The position numbers were made by a program, and so were the translations under genes. 64,000 nucleotides of DNA, from the NCBI RefSeq assembly GCF_027579695.1, contig NC_083576.1, positions 41,265,760-41,329,759 on the forward strand, read 5' to 3'. This DNA is from Neoarius graeffei (lineage: Eukaryota > Chordata > Actinopteri > Siluriformes > Ariidae). Within the stretch, counting starts at the first letter, position 1. The number at the start of each line of letters is the position of its first letter. This document shows, one piece after another, positions 1 through 55,028 of the stretch. A model generated the notes under the pieces. It was not told the origin of the DNA and searched no databases. It was given only the letters and a program-made list of their open reading frames with translations.

Positions 1-290
1 AAGCAAGTTATTCTGAAACTGGGACAAGAAGGAAAAAATCAAATCAGAACCACTGCACAAGCATTGGCCCTAACCAGTACAACACTTTGAAGTGTCCTGA
101 AAAAGAAAGAAACCACTGGTGTACTAACAACCAGACGTCAAACAGGTCAGCCAAGCACAACAGCAGTAGTTGATGACATCCAAAAATAACAGTTTCGTGA
201 AATTTCCAGGGGGTGATTAACGTAGAACAGTTCGAAAAAGATTTTGAAGGCAGAAATATAGAGGGTCATCAGGGCTCAACATTAACTTCT
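1..290 (+). pseudogene. Tc1-like transposase remnant, N-terminal part
   Basis: Degraded DNA-binding part of a Tc1-like transposase: the reading LKLGQEGKNQIRTTAQALAL followed by TTRRQTGQPSTTAVVDD is the paired-like helix-turn-helix and GRPR-like linker region. Internal stops are present and the left end is cut by the window edge. The matching middle and C-terminal pieces of the same family appear at 3535-3930, so this element seems to have been split by later insertions. Confidence 0.6.
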
Positions 291-299
291 TAATCCACT

Positions 300-1355
300 T
301 ATCCAGTCGGACAAGCAGCAAGATTTTTCACTTGCCCTGCCCATAACCTTATTACCACCATGCATTTACTACTTCAATGAAAGTGATCAAAGTTTATCAA
401 AAAGTAGGTATAGTTATGATAATCATTGTTTTAATGATTTATAATTTTTCAATAAAACTCATACTAACAAACAAAAACTAACCAATGCCCCATTATGGTG
501 CAGGTGCTGTTATAACCCATTACCTGATCTGCAGTTTTACAAGTAAGACTCAACCAAATTCAAAGCTTCTGGAGAAAATCAAATTAAATCTTGATTAATC
601 CAGTAAAAGTAAAATGTGAAGTCAAAATTAATTTAAAGAAATGAAAGCAAAAGAAAACAAGCTGGATATGATAAACATGACACTCACGCTGTGAATGAAA
701 AACCGTAAGCAAGTTTGGCACAGTCATAAAATTCTCACAAAATATTTTCCGATAATTTGTTAATGGGCATCACACAAAAGAAAAATACAGTGATAGTCCT
801 AATGAAATGAAGATTCACCACAGATATTTATTTTATTGAGATATTTGATCGCCAGTTGTCCAATAATAGTCTATAATTAGATATTGTGACGTGGGTATTT
901 AAAAACAAACAAACACAAACAAACCCTACAAACCCCCCCCCCCCACACACACACACACACAAAACTGCTGTACTCTGCTTCCCCAGAATTTCATAAACAA
1001 TAACACAGCCAGATCACCGAGGTGACTGAACTAGTTTTGTTGGAATTTTATTGATGTAACTTTTGAGTAATTGCAATGAAAATGTGATTTCAACAATCCT
1101 TAAAAGATGTGGTCCCTAAAAGATATAAAAACAGGGTATTCTTTACTATATTGTCTGGTGTGGCTATATGTAATACTTTGTTGAGTAATTTTCTCGAGTC
1201 TGAAAAGCAAATTAGATCAGCCTATATGTAGAAAATGTGACAAAATACACAGACTAATTATACTATTTATCCAAACTGCTTATTACTATTATTTAACTCA
1301 TTTTTTAATATTCAAGTGCAACTTGAAGCAAGTCTTCAAGGAGTTTGGCCTTATG
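300..1355. other. AT-rich intronic DNA, no gene seen
   Basis: Part of hdac3 intron 12. A poly-C/(CA)n stretch lies at 935-960. I searched here for an EYFEYF-type continuation of hdac3 and found none. Confidence 0.5.
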
Positions 1356-1357
1356 TA

Positions 1358-3006
1358 CAGTTGTGGTCAGAAGTTTACATACAGTGACCATGGTCATCTT
1401 GGATATAAATGTCATGGCAATATTTGGGCTTTCAGTAATTTCTCTGAACTGTTCTTTTTCTGTGGCAGAATGACTGTACAGCAAACATCTTTAATTTTTG
1501 GAAAAAAAAAAGGCACTAGAATTTGGTGCACAAGTTTTAATTTTCTTTGGGTTTTCTGAAATCAACACAGGGTCAAAATTATACATACAGGGTCAAAAAT
1601 TTACATACGCTCACTTAGATGATTAATTCAGAGGAGCTGAAACCTCCATAATGTCTGATCTTGCCAAGGCCGAGGTCTCTTAACTTCCTGTTAGTGATCA
1701 TGATTGACTACAGCTAGTAGCTTCTCTGTGCCTTCATAAAAAGGGCTTGTTTACAGCACTCATTGGATTGACCAACACACAATACAATGGGAAAGTCCAA
1801 GGAGCTCAGTGCAGATCTGAGAAAGAGGATCGCAGATGTACACAACTCCAGAAAGTCTCTTGGAGCCATTTCTAAACAACTGCAAATTCCAAGATCAGTT
1901 CAAACAATTGTATGCAAGTTATTGTGAGGTGTAGTCACTTGGCCAAGCCACTTTGCTTCAAGAAAACCCAAAACGGTCACCCTCAGCTGAAAGGAAATTG
2001 GTTGTTCCTGACCATCCAAATCTGGGAACCACCATGGCACAGCCTTGCCAGGAACTGGAAACTGATGGATCACAGTCTACAGTTCAGTGAGTTTTACAAT
2101 TACCATGGACTAAGAGGCTGCTATCCAAGAAATAACCCCCTACTCCAAAACTGACACCTTCAAGCTTAAAATTTGAAGCTGACCACACCGACAAAGCAAA
2201 AAAGCCTTCTGGAGGATAGCTGTATAGTCAGATGAAACAAAGACTGAATCCTTTGGCTACAATGAGCACCATGTACAGAGGAACACTGTACCAACTGGTG
2301 GTGGTAGGATCATCATGCTCTGGGGCTGTTTTGCTGCCAGTGGAACTGGTTTATGGCACAAAAGTAGATGGCATAATAAGGGAGGACTACCTCAGAATTC
2401 TTCAGCATAAACCATCAGAAACTTGAACACGACTTGGGACTTACAACATGACAATGAACCCAAACACACCTCAGAGCTGGTTGTGGAGAATAAAGCAGGC
2501 TAACATTAAGCTTAAAACAAGTCTCGACTTCAACCCAACTGAAAATATATGGACCATGCTTATAAGTCGAGTCCATTCCAAGAAAAAAAGGGGAAAAAAA
2601 ACTTGAACTTGACCAATTCTACCATGAAGAGTCAGGAAATATCCAACCAGAATTCTGCCAGAACTTTTTTCATGGTAAATAAAAATGTTTGGTCAAGGTG
2701 AATCTTGTGAAAAGACATTTTACCCAAATATTAGGTGTGCTGTATGTATATTTTTGACCCTGTATATATAATTTTGACCCTATGTTAATTTCAGAAAACC
2801 GAAAGAAAATTAAAACTTGTGCACCAAATTATAGTGCCTTTAAAAATAAATAAATAAATAAATAAATAAAAAGAAAAAGGTATGCTGTACATTCTGCCAC
2901 AGAAAAAGAACAGTTCAAAGAAATTAATGAAAGCCCAAATATTGTCATGACATTCATATCCAAGATGACATTCATGTTACTGTATGTAAACTTCTGACCA
3001 CAACTC
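1358..3006 (+). mobile_element. Tc1-like transposon with IR/DR-type ends
   Basis: The ends CAGTTGTGGTCAGAAGTTTA and its inverted copy at the right lie inside TA dinucleotides (1356-1357, 3007-3008). The inverted repeats run about 250 bp and contain a second internal motif (GGGTCAAAATTATACATACA, again at both sides), the IR/DR plan seen in Sleeping-Beauty-like Tc1 elements. The right arm has acquired an (AAAT)n expansion near 2845. The transposase inside is dead. Confidence 0.85.
1787..2690 (+). pseudogene. Tc1-like transposase, heavily mutated
   Basis: Starts MGKSKELSADLRKRIADVHN, the usual start of this family, then loses frame many times. Later landmarks remain readable in separate frames: SDETK near 2230, GGGRIIMLWGCFAASGTG near 2300, and a QHDNEPKHT-like block near 2450. 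It cannot encode a working DDE transposase but places the element in the DD34E Tc1 group. Confidence 0.75.
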
Positions 3007-3534
3007 TAGCCTGGGCAGCTAGCCAGCTAGTATAAATAATATGCACATGAACACATGACACCTGTTAAAAACTCACCTCAAGTCTTTCACAATTGTTTAC
3101 CCTGCCATGGGCAATGCTGGTCACTGTTACAAACAGTACAGCGCGCCACACCATTTTTTTTTAAACCCCTATTAGGCAAGGGTACACTTTCATGAAGTTT
3201 GAGGTGAAGTGGGTTGCGTTTCGTTTTTTGGGGGCACTCGGATACACTGAACTGATGGACTCTCAGTCCTGGAGAGAAGACAGACAAAGCCTGCTCACAC
3301 AGAAAACTGCTTGGTCTACTTGGCAAGACAAAGCAATCAGCATGCTCTCTCTAGATTCCGGTATATTGTATCTAATTTGCGGGTGTCAGGGAGCTGCTAT
3401 CAATATGCAGGAGACTCCTGGAACTTCTGGGAGAGTTGGGAATAATTCAACTGTTCCCATCAGACAAGCAGATGTAGATTTGACTTGTCCGGACCAAGCA
3501 TTTAGTTGTACCAGACGGTCAGACTACTGTTAAT

Positions 3535-3930
3535 GTCGAGCCCTGGCCATACCACAAGATGCAAACCACTCCTCAATAATAAGAATTGGAAGGCCAGATT
3601 GGAATTTGCCAAGAAATACAGAGATGAGCCACGAAAGTTTCATGGACTGCTGACACCAAGATTAACCTCTACCAAAGTGATAGAAAGGCCAAAGTGTGAA
3701 GAAAAAAAAAATGTGTAGGGAATGGAAGTTTTTAGACTTGCCAACAACTGAAAGAAGCCTGGAAAAAGCATTTTAAAAAAACCAAAAACAACACACAGAA
3801 GAATGCAACAGTTTGGTGATGTCCGTAAGTAACTGGCTTGATGCAATTATTGTAAGCAAGGGAAATGAAAACAAAATGTTAAGCATTATTCAAGACTCTC
3901 TCTTCCTATCACATTAAAAAAATGGGTGGT
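3535..3930 (+). pseudogene. Tc1-like transposase remnant, middle and C-terminal parts
   Basis: Reads GHTTRCKPLLNNKNWKARLE then FAKKYRDEPRKF, the region just before the first catalytic Asp, and then jumps to the C-terminal block QQLKEAWKK and ECNSLVMSVSNWLDAIIVSK. The catalytic core between them is deleted. The family is the same type as the remnant at 1-290. Confidence 0.6.
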
Positions 3931-4450
3931 CTGCTACCAAACACACCATGCTTGAATTTATTTACATATCTAGCTGTAAATATTGGGGGTGGGGGAGTTG
4001 AAATTCTGATCCCATTCGTCTTTTGATCACAAACCCAAGTGTACAGCAAATATAAATAATTTGCATTGCCTTTCAAGTGCTTTCAGATGGGACTGTAGCT
4101 TACATTGGCATTACTCATTGTACTACACTGTCTAGTCGAAAAGCTCTACGAGCACAGTTTTACAATCATGGGGACAACTATAACTGTCAGCTCTCTCAAA
4201 ATATTTAAATAAAAACCGATACAATTAAATTTCACGGTGTCTTTGATATAGTGAGGGAAAAGGAGACTGAAATTAAAAAGGGAACAGTAATATCTGTTCC
4301 TGTCAAGCAGTGTAAATTTAAAGATCAAAATTTAGACTCTTTTGTCCAATTTTACAAAAAGTTAATTTCAAATGCTGAACAAATTTGGAAGGTGGAAGTT
4401 ACATCTGCAATACACACACACACACGTGTGTATATACACACATATACATA
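3930..4450. other. Intronic DNA, no gene seen
   Basis: Unremarkable AT-rich sequence of hdac3 intron 12 leading into a (CA)n tract at about 4412-4426. Confidence 0.4.
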
Positions 4451-4451
4451 A

Positions 4452-6413
<1,962 letters not shown>

Positions 6414-6532
6414 CTTCTAAAATCCTTTGGGAGGGATGTTGCAGTTATGGAAAACGCAGCCTTCATATTACACAAAAACATGACAAACAGTTTAGTATAA
6501 TAAAGGTAAAATGTTACCTCAAATATACTTAC

Positions 6533-48695
<42,163 letters not shown>

Positions 48696-48836
48696 TTTTC
48701 CACTTAAGTTGAAAGTGTACAAAAGACCCAATTTCGATCAATTATGAACAGTTAATTCAGGTTGGCACAGCTTTTAATCGTCATGGGGAGAGATATACGT
48801 CATCAGTAGTGGACGGAAGGTACCATTTGAGATTCC
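48696..48836 (-). promoter_or_regulatory. hdac3: Likely hdac3 5' UTR/proximal promoter
   Basis: Directly upstream of the hdac3 start. Read on the minus strand it contains TGATGACGTATATC near 48800, a CRE/ATF-like core. No TATA box in a credible position. The transcription start is not determinable. Confidence 0.35.
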
Positions 48837-50006
48837 CCCATTGATCTCTCCCACAGATCGCTACGTAAAATTTCTGGATAGCTCATTTGCCAATCCGTGT
48901 TGTACAGACGAGTGAAGCCATCTGGCCGCCATATTACCACGCACATCGCGTGTCTTTGACTTAAGTGTAAAACTTCGTATCGGAACAAAAAATTTGCCCC
49001 AAGAAAAGTATTTCCTGACTTTTTATTTTCTCAACTTTGCCCACATTCCTTACATATCTTTACAGTGCTCCCCTTCACTGTTATTGTTTTTTCCCCTTTT
49101 CCAGTTCAGTCTTTGATCATTTTTTGAAGGGCTCTTTTACTACTACAATTACTTTTACAGATATTATTTCATTTTTTCTCTGATACAGTGTATCATTCGT
49201 ATATGTCTTTTCCCTTTCTATTTAGGACAGTTGTTGAAACAGGATTATTTTCTCATGTTATTTGCCATTGTCACTTAAATCTCACAGTCATGTCTTTACA
49301 ATATTTATTGGTCACATAATTACACACGAATCAATCCTGATAGAGTTCATTAACTTATAGATTATTCCTCAGTGCTCACAGTAATATCTCACATCTCATT
49401 TTTTTTTTTTTGATCCACATTGGCTTTTTTATACTATTGAATTGTTATATTGACCTTATTTTTGTTTGATATAATTATAAATAGATATTGCCTGATGTTA
49501 TTGAGGTTTTCTTTACATTTATGTCGAAATTTTTAATATTATGGAAATATTAATTTGTATGGAAATATTTTCTAATAAATTGAGTATTAGAATAATTTGT
49601 TTTGTTATAATTATGCAGTAAATTGTAATTAAGTTAGGACTTGTTTAATTTTCTGATGATTAGAAGACTGATTGATTATACATAATTTGTAACTATAGCT
49701 ACGGATTGGTATCAATCTGAAAAGGAAAAAAAACAATAACAGTGAAGGGGAGCACTGTAAAGGTATGTAAGGAATGTGGGTAAAGTTGAGAAAATAAGAG
49801 GAGGTATTGAAAGGAAATTAAAAGTCAGGAAATCCTTTTCCTGGGTCAAATTTGTTCGGATACGACGGTCTAACACGCAAGCCAAATAAACGTGATGTGC
49901 GTGGTAATATGGCGGCCAGATGGCTTCACTCGTCTGTACAGTACAGCACGGATTGGCAAACGAGCTATCCAGATATTTTACGTAGAGATTAGTGGGGTGA
50001 ACACAC
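48837..50006. repeat. Large inverted repeat upstream of hdac3
   Basis: Left arm about 48837-49105 and right arm about 49733-50006 are inverted copies (about 90% by eye) around a ~630-bp AT-rich spacer. Shared blocks include CTACGTAAAATNTCTGGATA, GATGGCTTCACTCGTCTGTA and AGTGAAGGGGAGCACTGTAA. Each arm holds TAATATGGCGGCC, a YY1-type core. It could be a foldback/MITE or an inverted duplication of promoter DNA. Confidence 0.75.
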
Positions 50007-50020
50007 CGAACGTCTTCAAT

Positions 50021-50158
50021 GGGCGGGGTTTTGTTGGTGACTCGTTGGAAGGGCTGCCTCTGCGGGGTGTGGTTATGTGATGGCGGTCAGGGAAAAGCTG
50101 TAAGATTCAGTTCTGCTGCTGAGGGAATGGTATTGATCCAGTGAGAAAATAAGCACAG
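50021..50158 (+). promoter_or_regulatory. Possible divergent promoter and noncoding first exon
   Basis: A GC box (GGGCGGGG at 50021) is followed by non-repetitive-looking sequence ending AAGCACAG|GTATGTTG at 50158, a good splice donor. This would suit a first exon of a gene transcribed away from hdac3. No coding exon of such a gene was found to the right. Confidence 0.3.
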
Positions 50159-50159
50159 G

Positions 50160-50790
50160 TATGTTGGGATTAATTCTCGTATGACTATTTTTTATTATTA
50201 CGCCATTATTATTGACAGTATTATCTTAAACAGTAATTTCGCTAGGCTACTTGTTAATGGTGAATCACGGTTTGTCGTTAGTTGCGTATCGTACCATGAT
50301 AGCTAAGCTAACTAAGGTTTTGCGCTTGCTTAAAGGCCCGCTGTGTTGAGGCCCAGCAACGATTGATGTTTAATGACGAGTTATGTTGGCTGATTTTAAA
50401 TATATTGGGACGTCATGTAAATTGGCACAGTTCAACCATATTTTTTTCCCCCCCTGGTAAGAGAAAAGTCAAGACTTGCATTATTCTATGTTATGTTCCT
50501 GAGTATATACCGCGTATGTTACGTTTCTGAGTAAACGTATGGAAATAAAATGACGCAGTTCATGTGATCTCATGCAAGGAGTCAGCATCGAACTGGAAGT
50601 TCGTCTATAGCAAGCCTTTGAAATATGTCAGAACAATACTCCTATCTGTAATTACATTTTAGGCATTCATAATAGCATTTCTTCTCGTCAAAATCGTTTT
50701 CTCATGAGTCAGAATGATATAATCACACTGACATTCTTACTTGTAAAAACTGTATTTCAAGATATCTACAATTTTGATTGTATTAGAGTG
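50160..50790. other. Intergenic or intronic DNA, no gene seen
   Basis: AT-rich, no repeats recognised. Would be intron 1 of a divergent gene if the exon above is real. Confidence 0.4.
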
Positions 50791-50938
50791 GGGGCTACAA
50801 TTATCGACAGTACATAATTATCGACGCCATTTCAGATTTACCAATAAAAAAACAATTTTTACGAAGGTGAGTTTCAGTTACAACAGGGTGGGAAAGTAAT
50901 CTCATCGCCCCCTACTGGATGCGTTCCAACCTCTAGTG

Positions 50939-51910
50939 CAGGGGTGGGCAATTATTTTTTCCATGGGGCCACATGAGAAACAGAAAATTTTGTGGAGGGC
51001 CGGACCAAAAGGCTGAACTAAATTCTGCATAATATTAATTGTATTTCTTTATATAAAGCAATAAATAACATTGTTTTTACACGCTGCTAAGACTGGTAAG
51101 AGTATGGAAAAAACAAGGTTGCCTTACAAAAAATGTCATTTATTCAATCAAATTTCCCAAAACAATGGTTAACAAAATGTGAACGTTTGTACCTTTTCTT
51201 TTTTTCAGTCACATTCACCCCAAAACACAATAAAGACATCACAATATTGTCTTTCTGCTCCAAATATCAAGCAAGATACATCATATTATAATAATGATGC
51301 CCACATTTGTAGTCTAATCACCTCATTTGGTGTTTTTCAGTTTTTTGGATCTGCTCTCCGCAAACTAAACACACGGCTTTATCTCTGACTTGAGTAAATA
51401 AATACTTAGCAGTCCATGTTTTGTTGAAAGCCCTGCATTCGGCATCTACCTTTTCTTCTTTTTGCGGACATTTTGGGGGCTAAAGTCTTCTTGTGACCTG
51501 CTCACAACAACGTCGATTCGGTGTAGGTATCAGATCTATAGATCGGCTCGGGCGCCTGCTGGTGACGTCACACTATGTGATTGGCTGGACCGTTTGAAGG
51601 ATGACGTACAAGTTTGTGGTTGGTCTGGACAAATTACAGAAGTAGTTATCGCGGGATTAGGTTTCGTGGGATTTCATGTCATGTTCATGTCGCATTGCGT
51701 TTTTGTTGAACACAACTTCAAAATAAAAGCAATGCACATTCAGAAAAGAAAAAAAAGAAGAAACCGGTTGTACGAATCGCTATTCAGTCCATGCATGAGG
51801 TAAAATTAGAAAATACGTTTATTTTGTAATTTCTAATTAACCTACGCGGGCCGGTCAGAATCAACCAAAGGGCCGGATGCGGCCCGTGGGCCGTAAAATG
51901 CCCAGGTCTG
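50939..51910. mobile_element. hAT-like non-autonomous element
   Basis: Tips CAGGGGTGGGCAATTA and inverse CAGACCTGGGCATTTT. Flanks CTCTAGTG and CTCTATGG are a decayed 8-bp duplication. Sub-terminal GGGCCGGA/CGGCCCGTGGGCC motifs are found at both ends. 972 bp without transposase. The internal 113-residue frame at 51462 has no recognisable motif. Confidence 0.8.
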
Positions 51911-52107
51911 CTCTATGGCAAAATGAATGGGAATAACTTTTCAAAAAATTACATTTCGGGTTACACTTCAAAGTTAAGACAATGGCTTCCATATGTTGTG
52001 CATGTCGGGCAGCTCTATCGATCCTGGTGATCGTCCTTTATTTTTTCCACCGATTTGAATTGTTTTGAATGTTTTTTTTTTTAATAAGCTGATCAAAGAC
52101 TACACGG

Positions 52108-52620
52108 CAGAGCATTTTTTAAGGATTTTCCACTAGGAGACCAACTGGTCTGGGCAATACAATCACAGGCCCCAGAGTCCATGCGGCTGCACCGCTGCGG
52201 CATATTCTGTGATGCAAAATAGTTCACCAATCACCATACAGACAAACACACTACAGTGACCACACAGCTATCAAGAGCAATTACCAAGCACAAATGTTAT
52301 GTCAAAGACACTCAAAGTTACACAGTAATGACATCGGGTTCTGACATCAGCCATCTCAGTAACCAAATTTTAGTTTTGTTTTTCTTAACCAACATGATCT
52401 TGTGTGTATATCTTATAACATAGATCTTCGTTTTCCTTGTTAAATGTATACTTACATGGTACTTGGTTAATTAATTGCAACTGATTGAACCAAATGATAA
52501 GACATAACTTGGTTTAAAATTTGGTCTCCCAGTGAAGCTGGTTTGGCATTGACTAGGAGACCAAATCTGGCCACTGGGAGACCATTTGGTCTCCCAGTAA
52601 CTACGTTAAAAAATGCTCTG
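52108..52620. mobile_element. hAT-like non-autonomous element
   Basis: Tips CAGAGCATTTTTTAA and its exact inverse, flanked by CTACACGG / CTACGCGG, an 8-bp duplication with one mismatch. GGTCTCC(C/T)AGT motifs repeat inside in both directions. 513 bp. Confidence 0.9.
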
Positions 52621-52794
52621 CTACGCGGACCCGACGCGTATGTGATGTCACCGCAAGTCTAGCGCCTTTCCAAATCTGGAGCAGCAGAGTTAATAGAGGG
52701 GATGTGAGGAAACCCAGCAAACTTCAAAGGACCGTCCTATAAGCGAATTGCGAATCTCAGCCCACGCAGTGCATTATGGGATCGCTAATTTTTT

Positions 52795-53048
52795 TTGGCT
52801 ACCAAACAGCACTTCAAAATGGCGGAAAGCAGTATTGACAACTACGATTTAGATCAGTTTAAACTTCGTAAAGTTGATGATTTGAAACGGTTTTGCAGTC
52901 GTCATGGACTGCCTGTGACAACCAAGACCACGACTGGCACTAGGGCAAAACGTAAAGAAGAACTGGTTGCCCTTGCCTATGTAGCATCAGTCCAGAACTT
53001 ACCAGCCATGCGTTTTAACAAAGGATGAGGAGAGACAAGCTGTCAAAA
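52795..53048 (+). pseudogene. SAP-like N-terminal exon of a transposon accessory gene, part 1
   Basis: Begins MAESSIDNYDLDQFKLRKVD (the second ATG, 52819, is the more natural start), continuing DLKRFCSRHGLPVTTKTTT and RKEELVALAYVAS. The LRKVDDLKRFCSRHGLPV ... KRKEELV pattern resembles a SAP-type DNA-binding helix pair. One base is missing or gained near 53010, after which TKDEERQAVK is readable. At 53049 a MITE interrupts the exon, and it resumes at 54250. I believe this is the start of the SWIM/YqaJ-type accessory protein, but the nuclease itself is not in the window. Confidence 0.5.
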
Positions 53049-53061
53049 GGGGTGTTCACAC

Positions 53062-53634
53062 GTAGCCTAGTAAACTAGACCCACCCGCCTAGCGGCCAAA
53101 AATATTTTTGCCTACTAGTGGGTCTAGCCTCGGACCATATCAACAACACACCCTGGGCATCAAATCGTGCCCGCCAATCACAACGCAAGGTTTTTGTTTG
53201 GATTCTTTGGGTGGGCTTTTGCAGGAGTGACAAGGCTGCGCGACACTGGAGAAAGCACAACAGGAAAGATGGCTACGGCTATTGAACAGCGCTCGTTTGA
53301 CTCCGCTTTGGAATCAGTTTTAGAAGAATTAGACTTGGAGTTTTCGTTGAAACATGAGCAGGAAGAGGCTCTCCGCTCATTCCTTTTCAAGAAGGACGTT
53401 TTCGCTGTTTTGCCGACCGGCTATGGCAAAAGTCTGATCTACCAGCTGTTTACCCTCCCCCTTTCTGTCGCTCTGACTACGTCACAGTCACTGTTGCGCT
53501 GATTGGTCAGAGCGTTGGCCTATACGCACAGAGACAGTTTGAAAGACAATGGGTTGTTCCTACCCATACCCTTTGGAAATGTCTACGACCGAGACCAGAC
53601 TAAATATTCACATTTAGTCTGGCTTGCCAGGCTA
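53062..53634. mobile_element. Nested element carrying a RecQ-like helicase exon
   Basis: Flanked by the exact 8-bp duplication GTTCACAC (53054-53061 and 53635-53642), created within the MITE's own terminal repeat. Tips TAGCCTAGTAAACTAGAC and inverse TAGCCTGGCAAGCCAGAC are similar. 573 bp. The interior is coding-like, see the next entry. Confidence 0.85.
53270..53502 (+). pseudogene. RecQ-like DNA helicase N-terminal fragment
   Basis: From ATG 53269 it encodes MATAIEQRSFDSALESVLEE, then FSLKHEQEEALRSFLFKKDV and LPTGYGKSLIYQL. The latter two are helicase motif 0/Q-region and motif I (Walker A, G-Y-G-K-S) of RecQ-family superfamily 2 helicases. The rest of the helicase (motifs Ia-VI, zinc and HRDC domains) is absent, and the frame ends after SLLR. 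It is a captured exon fragment inside a non-autonomous element and cannot be a working helicase. Confidence 0.75.
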
Positions 53635-54249
53635 GTTCACACAGCAACTTTTACTCCGGTGTAGCACCGGGGCTGCCCCGGTAGAGCGTTCACACGGTAC
53701 AAAGTTATACCGGTGTAGCCCCGAAAGCTGCTTAAACCGGTGCAAATCTAACCCTGCTTGGGAGGTGGTTTAAGAAATTTACTCCGGAGTAAATGCTAGT
53801 TTGCGGGGCAGCACCAATATAAAATGGGACGTCTGAACGCTACGGGGTAGACTCGCTACGCGTTAGGAGAGTTGATTACATACGGGCATTGCATAATTTT
53901 GCATCCTGGTATTTTGCGCTTCCAAAATGGCGAATATCAACAACAACAGAACTGCATGTCTTTATCCACGTTGTTTTCCTGGTGCTTGGTGATGCCATGA
54001 CAACCGGGAAAAGGAAGTACATTTTCACCCATGCGCATATTTCATTTCCGCATTATTACTATCGTATAGCATGGTCGCAAAAACTGCCGTGTGAACGCAA
54101 GTGGGGCTGCACCGGTGCTAACACGCTTCTCTCTAGTAAGCAGGTTTGTGACATGTGAACGCTCCACAAAATTTACACCGGTGTAAGATATATCGCAACA
54201 AAATACATCGGTGCAGCATTGATGCAAATATGTGCTGTGTGAACACCCC

Positions 54250-54467
54250 TAAAAACGACTACAAGTCCTTGTTGACAGTTGAAGGCAAACAAATTCCCGA
54301 CCCTCTGCAGACAACCGACGGGTGGTTGGACGAAGCCCAGGGGCTTAAGCTGTGGCCACCATGCATGTCAGTCAATATTGCCGAATATTTACTTGACAGG
54401 GACGAAAAAGCGCTACTCCATCGGCTTCGTAATGACTACAAGGGAGATGAGTTGTTTTGATATATAA
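54250..54467 (+). pseudogene. SAP-like accessory gene exon, part 2
   Basis: Continues the 52795 exon after the insertion: NDYKSLLTVEGKQIPDPLQ, GWLDEAQGLKLWPPCMSVNI, AEYLLDRDEKALLHRLRNDY, ending at TGA after KGDELF. Joining across the insertion gives an uninterrupted A-V-K-N-D-Y-K, showing that the flanks were one exon. Function is not demonstrable from the sequence. Confidence 0.5.
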
Positions 54468-54599
54468 CGAAGGTGGGCGATATTACAGTAAGATGGAAAG
54501 ATGTAGTAAACCTGTAGGCCTTTTCTGCATAATAACTACGTAATATTTTGTTAGAATTGCCAAAAATAAATGACAAACTAAATATCTGAACAAACTTAC

Positions 54600-54789
54600 A
54601 ACTTTTTGCCATCTTTTACGTCCTTCTGGGTCTTTTTTCGGTTGGAAATGTAATCAAAACAAACGGAGGTTCACATTTACATGATCCGTCTTCAGATGTA
54701 GGCCCAGTACAATTGTGTGTTTTCTTCCACCGCTTAAGTTTATAACTTCCGTTAGTACATTGGTAAAAAGCACAGTGTGCACCTGTCAT
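54600..54789 (-). pseudogene. THAP-domain first exon of a transposase-like gene
   Basis: From ATG 54789: MTGAHCAFYQCTNGSYKLKR gives the C-x4-C start of a THAP zinc finger, followed by a Cys-rich GSCKCEPPFVL and FPTEK; after a 1-base shift in an A-run, KDPEGRKRWQK, the THAP W/basic block. Donor GTAAGT after 54600. The C-x2-H half of the finger would be in the next exon, not found. This THAP variant with an extra CxCEPPF segment precedes DDE_Tnp_4 (Harbinger-type) transposase domains in fish and cnidarian proteins as I recall. It faces the SAP-like gene. Confidence 0.6.
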
Positions 54790-55028
54790 AGTTTTACAAT
54801 TCACTTAAGGTCTTTAAGCCAATCGCTGTAAAGCTTTAAAGTTCACGGTCCGCTACCTGTCTTCCTATAGTAACTTCAGCGCCTCGGTAGTTCGTTTGGT
54901 AGCTGAAATAGTTGACCTAGAAAAGCCGCGCATGCGTACAAGCGTTGCGCGCTTGGCTTATTGTTTCGTATTTGAGGTTGAACTGTACTGTGACGTCATC
55001 ACGAGAGTGCACACTGGCAACAACAAAC

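Larger units (their letters stand above)
53049..54249. mobile_element. MITE with GGGGTGTTCACAC ends
   Basis: Ends GGGGTGTTCACAC and its exact inverse. The flanking A-run suggests a 3- or 4-bp duplication (AAA/AAAA). Sub-terminal motifs ACTCCGGTGTAGC / TTACACCGGTGTAA repeat inside. It contains a nested element at 53062-53634; without it the MITE is about 630 bp. Confidence 0.85.

Noticed and set aside
51462..51803. 113-residue frame
   Set aside because: Lies wholly inside a hAT-like MITE and has no motif.
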